NCBI GenBank assembly: GCA_964586145.1
Contig: CAZPHH010000145.1
Location: 1-6,400 of the forward strand
Source of the DNA: JAFGJQ01 sp964586145
Lineage (GTDB): Bacteria; Planctomycetota; Phycisphaerae; UBA1845
DNA: 6,400 nucleotides
Direction: 5' to 3'
Positions 6,205-6,400 of this stretch are shown here, in pieces; within the stretch, counting starts at the first letter, position 1, and every line of letters starts with the position of its first letter. A program made the position numbers and the translations under genes. Under the pieces are notes generated by a model. The model was given only the letters and a program-made list of their open reading frames with translations. It had not been told where the DNA came from and did not search any database.

Positions 6205-6365
6205 CTGATGCCGGTATTCTACTCGGACGAGTTGGTGGCTTCAATGACGAACAGTGTCGGCCGCCCAGCACCGGGTCTGTTTGCTTGCGAAACAGATTCA
6301 GGCCTGCAACTGATGCATACGCGGCAACCACTCCCACTTGTCTTCTCTTAGCACGTTTCTAAACC

Positions 6366-6382
6366 CACGGCCTCTGGCCGTG
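6366..6382. terminator. hairpin near right edge, possible terminator
   Basis: CACGGCC (6366-6372) pairs perfectly with GGCCGTG (6376-6382) across a TCT loop. On the minus strand GGGTTTAGAAAC follows, a weak T-run, so it could end a minus-strand gene lying right of the window. Confidence 0.45.
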
Positions 6383-6386
6383 TGAC

Positions 6387-6400
6387 CCGAATAGCTTCGG
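6387..6400. repeat. second hairpin cut by the window edge
   Basis: CCGAA (6387-6391) pairs with TTCGG (6396-6400) around TAGC. The stem reaches the last base of the window, so it may be longer. It lies only four bases after the preceding hairpin, making a tandem pair. Confidence 0.35.

Larger units (their letters stand above)
5994..6400. other. intergenic region without a convincing gene; 5' side of the PEP-CTERM gene
   Basis: About 400 bases upstream of the minus-strand PEP-CTERM gene. It should hold that gene's promoter, but no good -35/-10 pair is visible; a lone TATAAC (complement of 6150-6155) lacks a fitting -35 box. The stretch does contain a perfect palindrome (6181-6192), an adjacent TTGAC repeat and two hairpins at the right edge. 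Open frames run through it on both strands, including an 85-codon one at 6094-6351 (+), but none has a good ribosome site, the local codon bias or a recognisable motif. Confidence 0.6.

Noticed and set aside
6094..6351. 85-codon plus-strand frame in the right intergenic region
   Set aside because: It has no good Shine-Dalgarno, mixed codon use unlike the + strand neighbours and no recognised motif. It could be real, but the sequence does not support it enough to list.

Overview
The window looks like part of a draft or metagenome-assembled genome of a high-GC Planctomycetota member, probably Phycisphaerae-like. Three things suggest this: strongly G/C-biased third codon positions in the + strand genes, a PEP-CTERM secreted protein with a planctomycete-style body, and a secreted tripeptidyl-peptidase II-like subtilase. 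This assignment is inference from protein style; there is no rRNA or marker gene to confirm it. A run of exactly 100 N inside the second gene shows that this is a scaffold join.

Layout: (1) Positions 1-180 hold a GNRA-loop hairpin and a plausible promoter. (2) 181-1134 (+) encodes an exported alpha/beta-hydrolase whose C-terminal tail resembles a small zinc-binding module that has lost its cysteines. (3) 1153-2046 (+) encodes a tRNA-dihydrouridine synthase, almost abutting gene 1 and probably in the same operon, interrupted by the N gap. (4) 2173-5049 (+) encodes a 958-residue exported S8 peptidase clearly related to eukaryotic tripeptidyl-peptidase II. (5) 5163-5194 is a strong hairpin between convergent genes. 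(6) 5229-5981 (-) encodes a 250-residue PEP-CTERM protein. (7) 5994-6400 has no convincing gene, but carries a perfect 12-bp palindrome and two hairpins at the right edge.

Three of the four proteins carry export signals, so the region mostly serves the cell envelope or the exterior. I see no pathway joining the genes; the hydrolase-dus pairing is probably only transcriptional. I did not find a CRISPR array, mobile element, tRNA or obvious defence system. The most interesting item is the TPPII-like protease. It keeps the Asp/His/Asn/Ser machinery and TPPII spacing, but appears to lack both glutamates that anchor the substrate N-terminus in mammalian TPPII, so it may not be a tripeptidyl exopeptidase.
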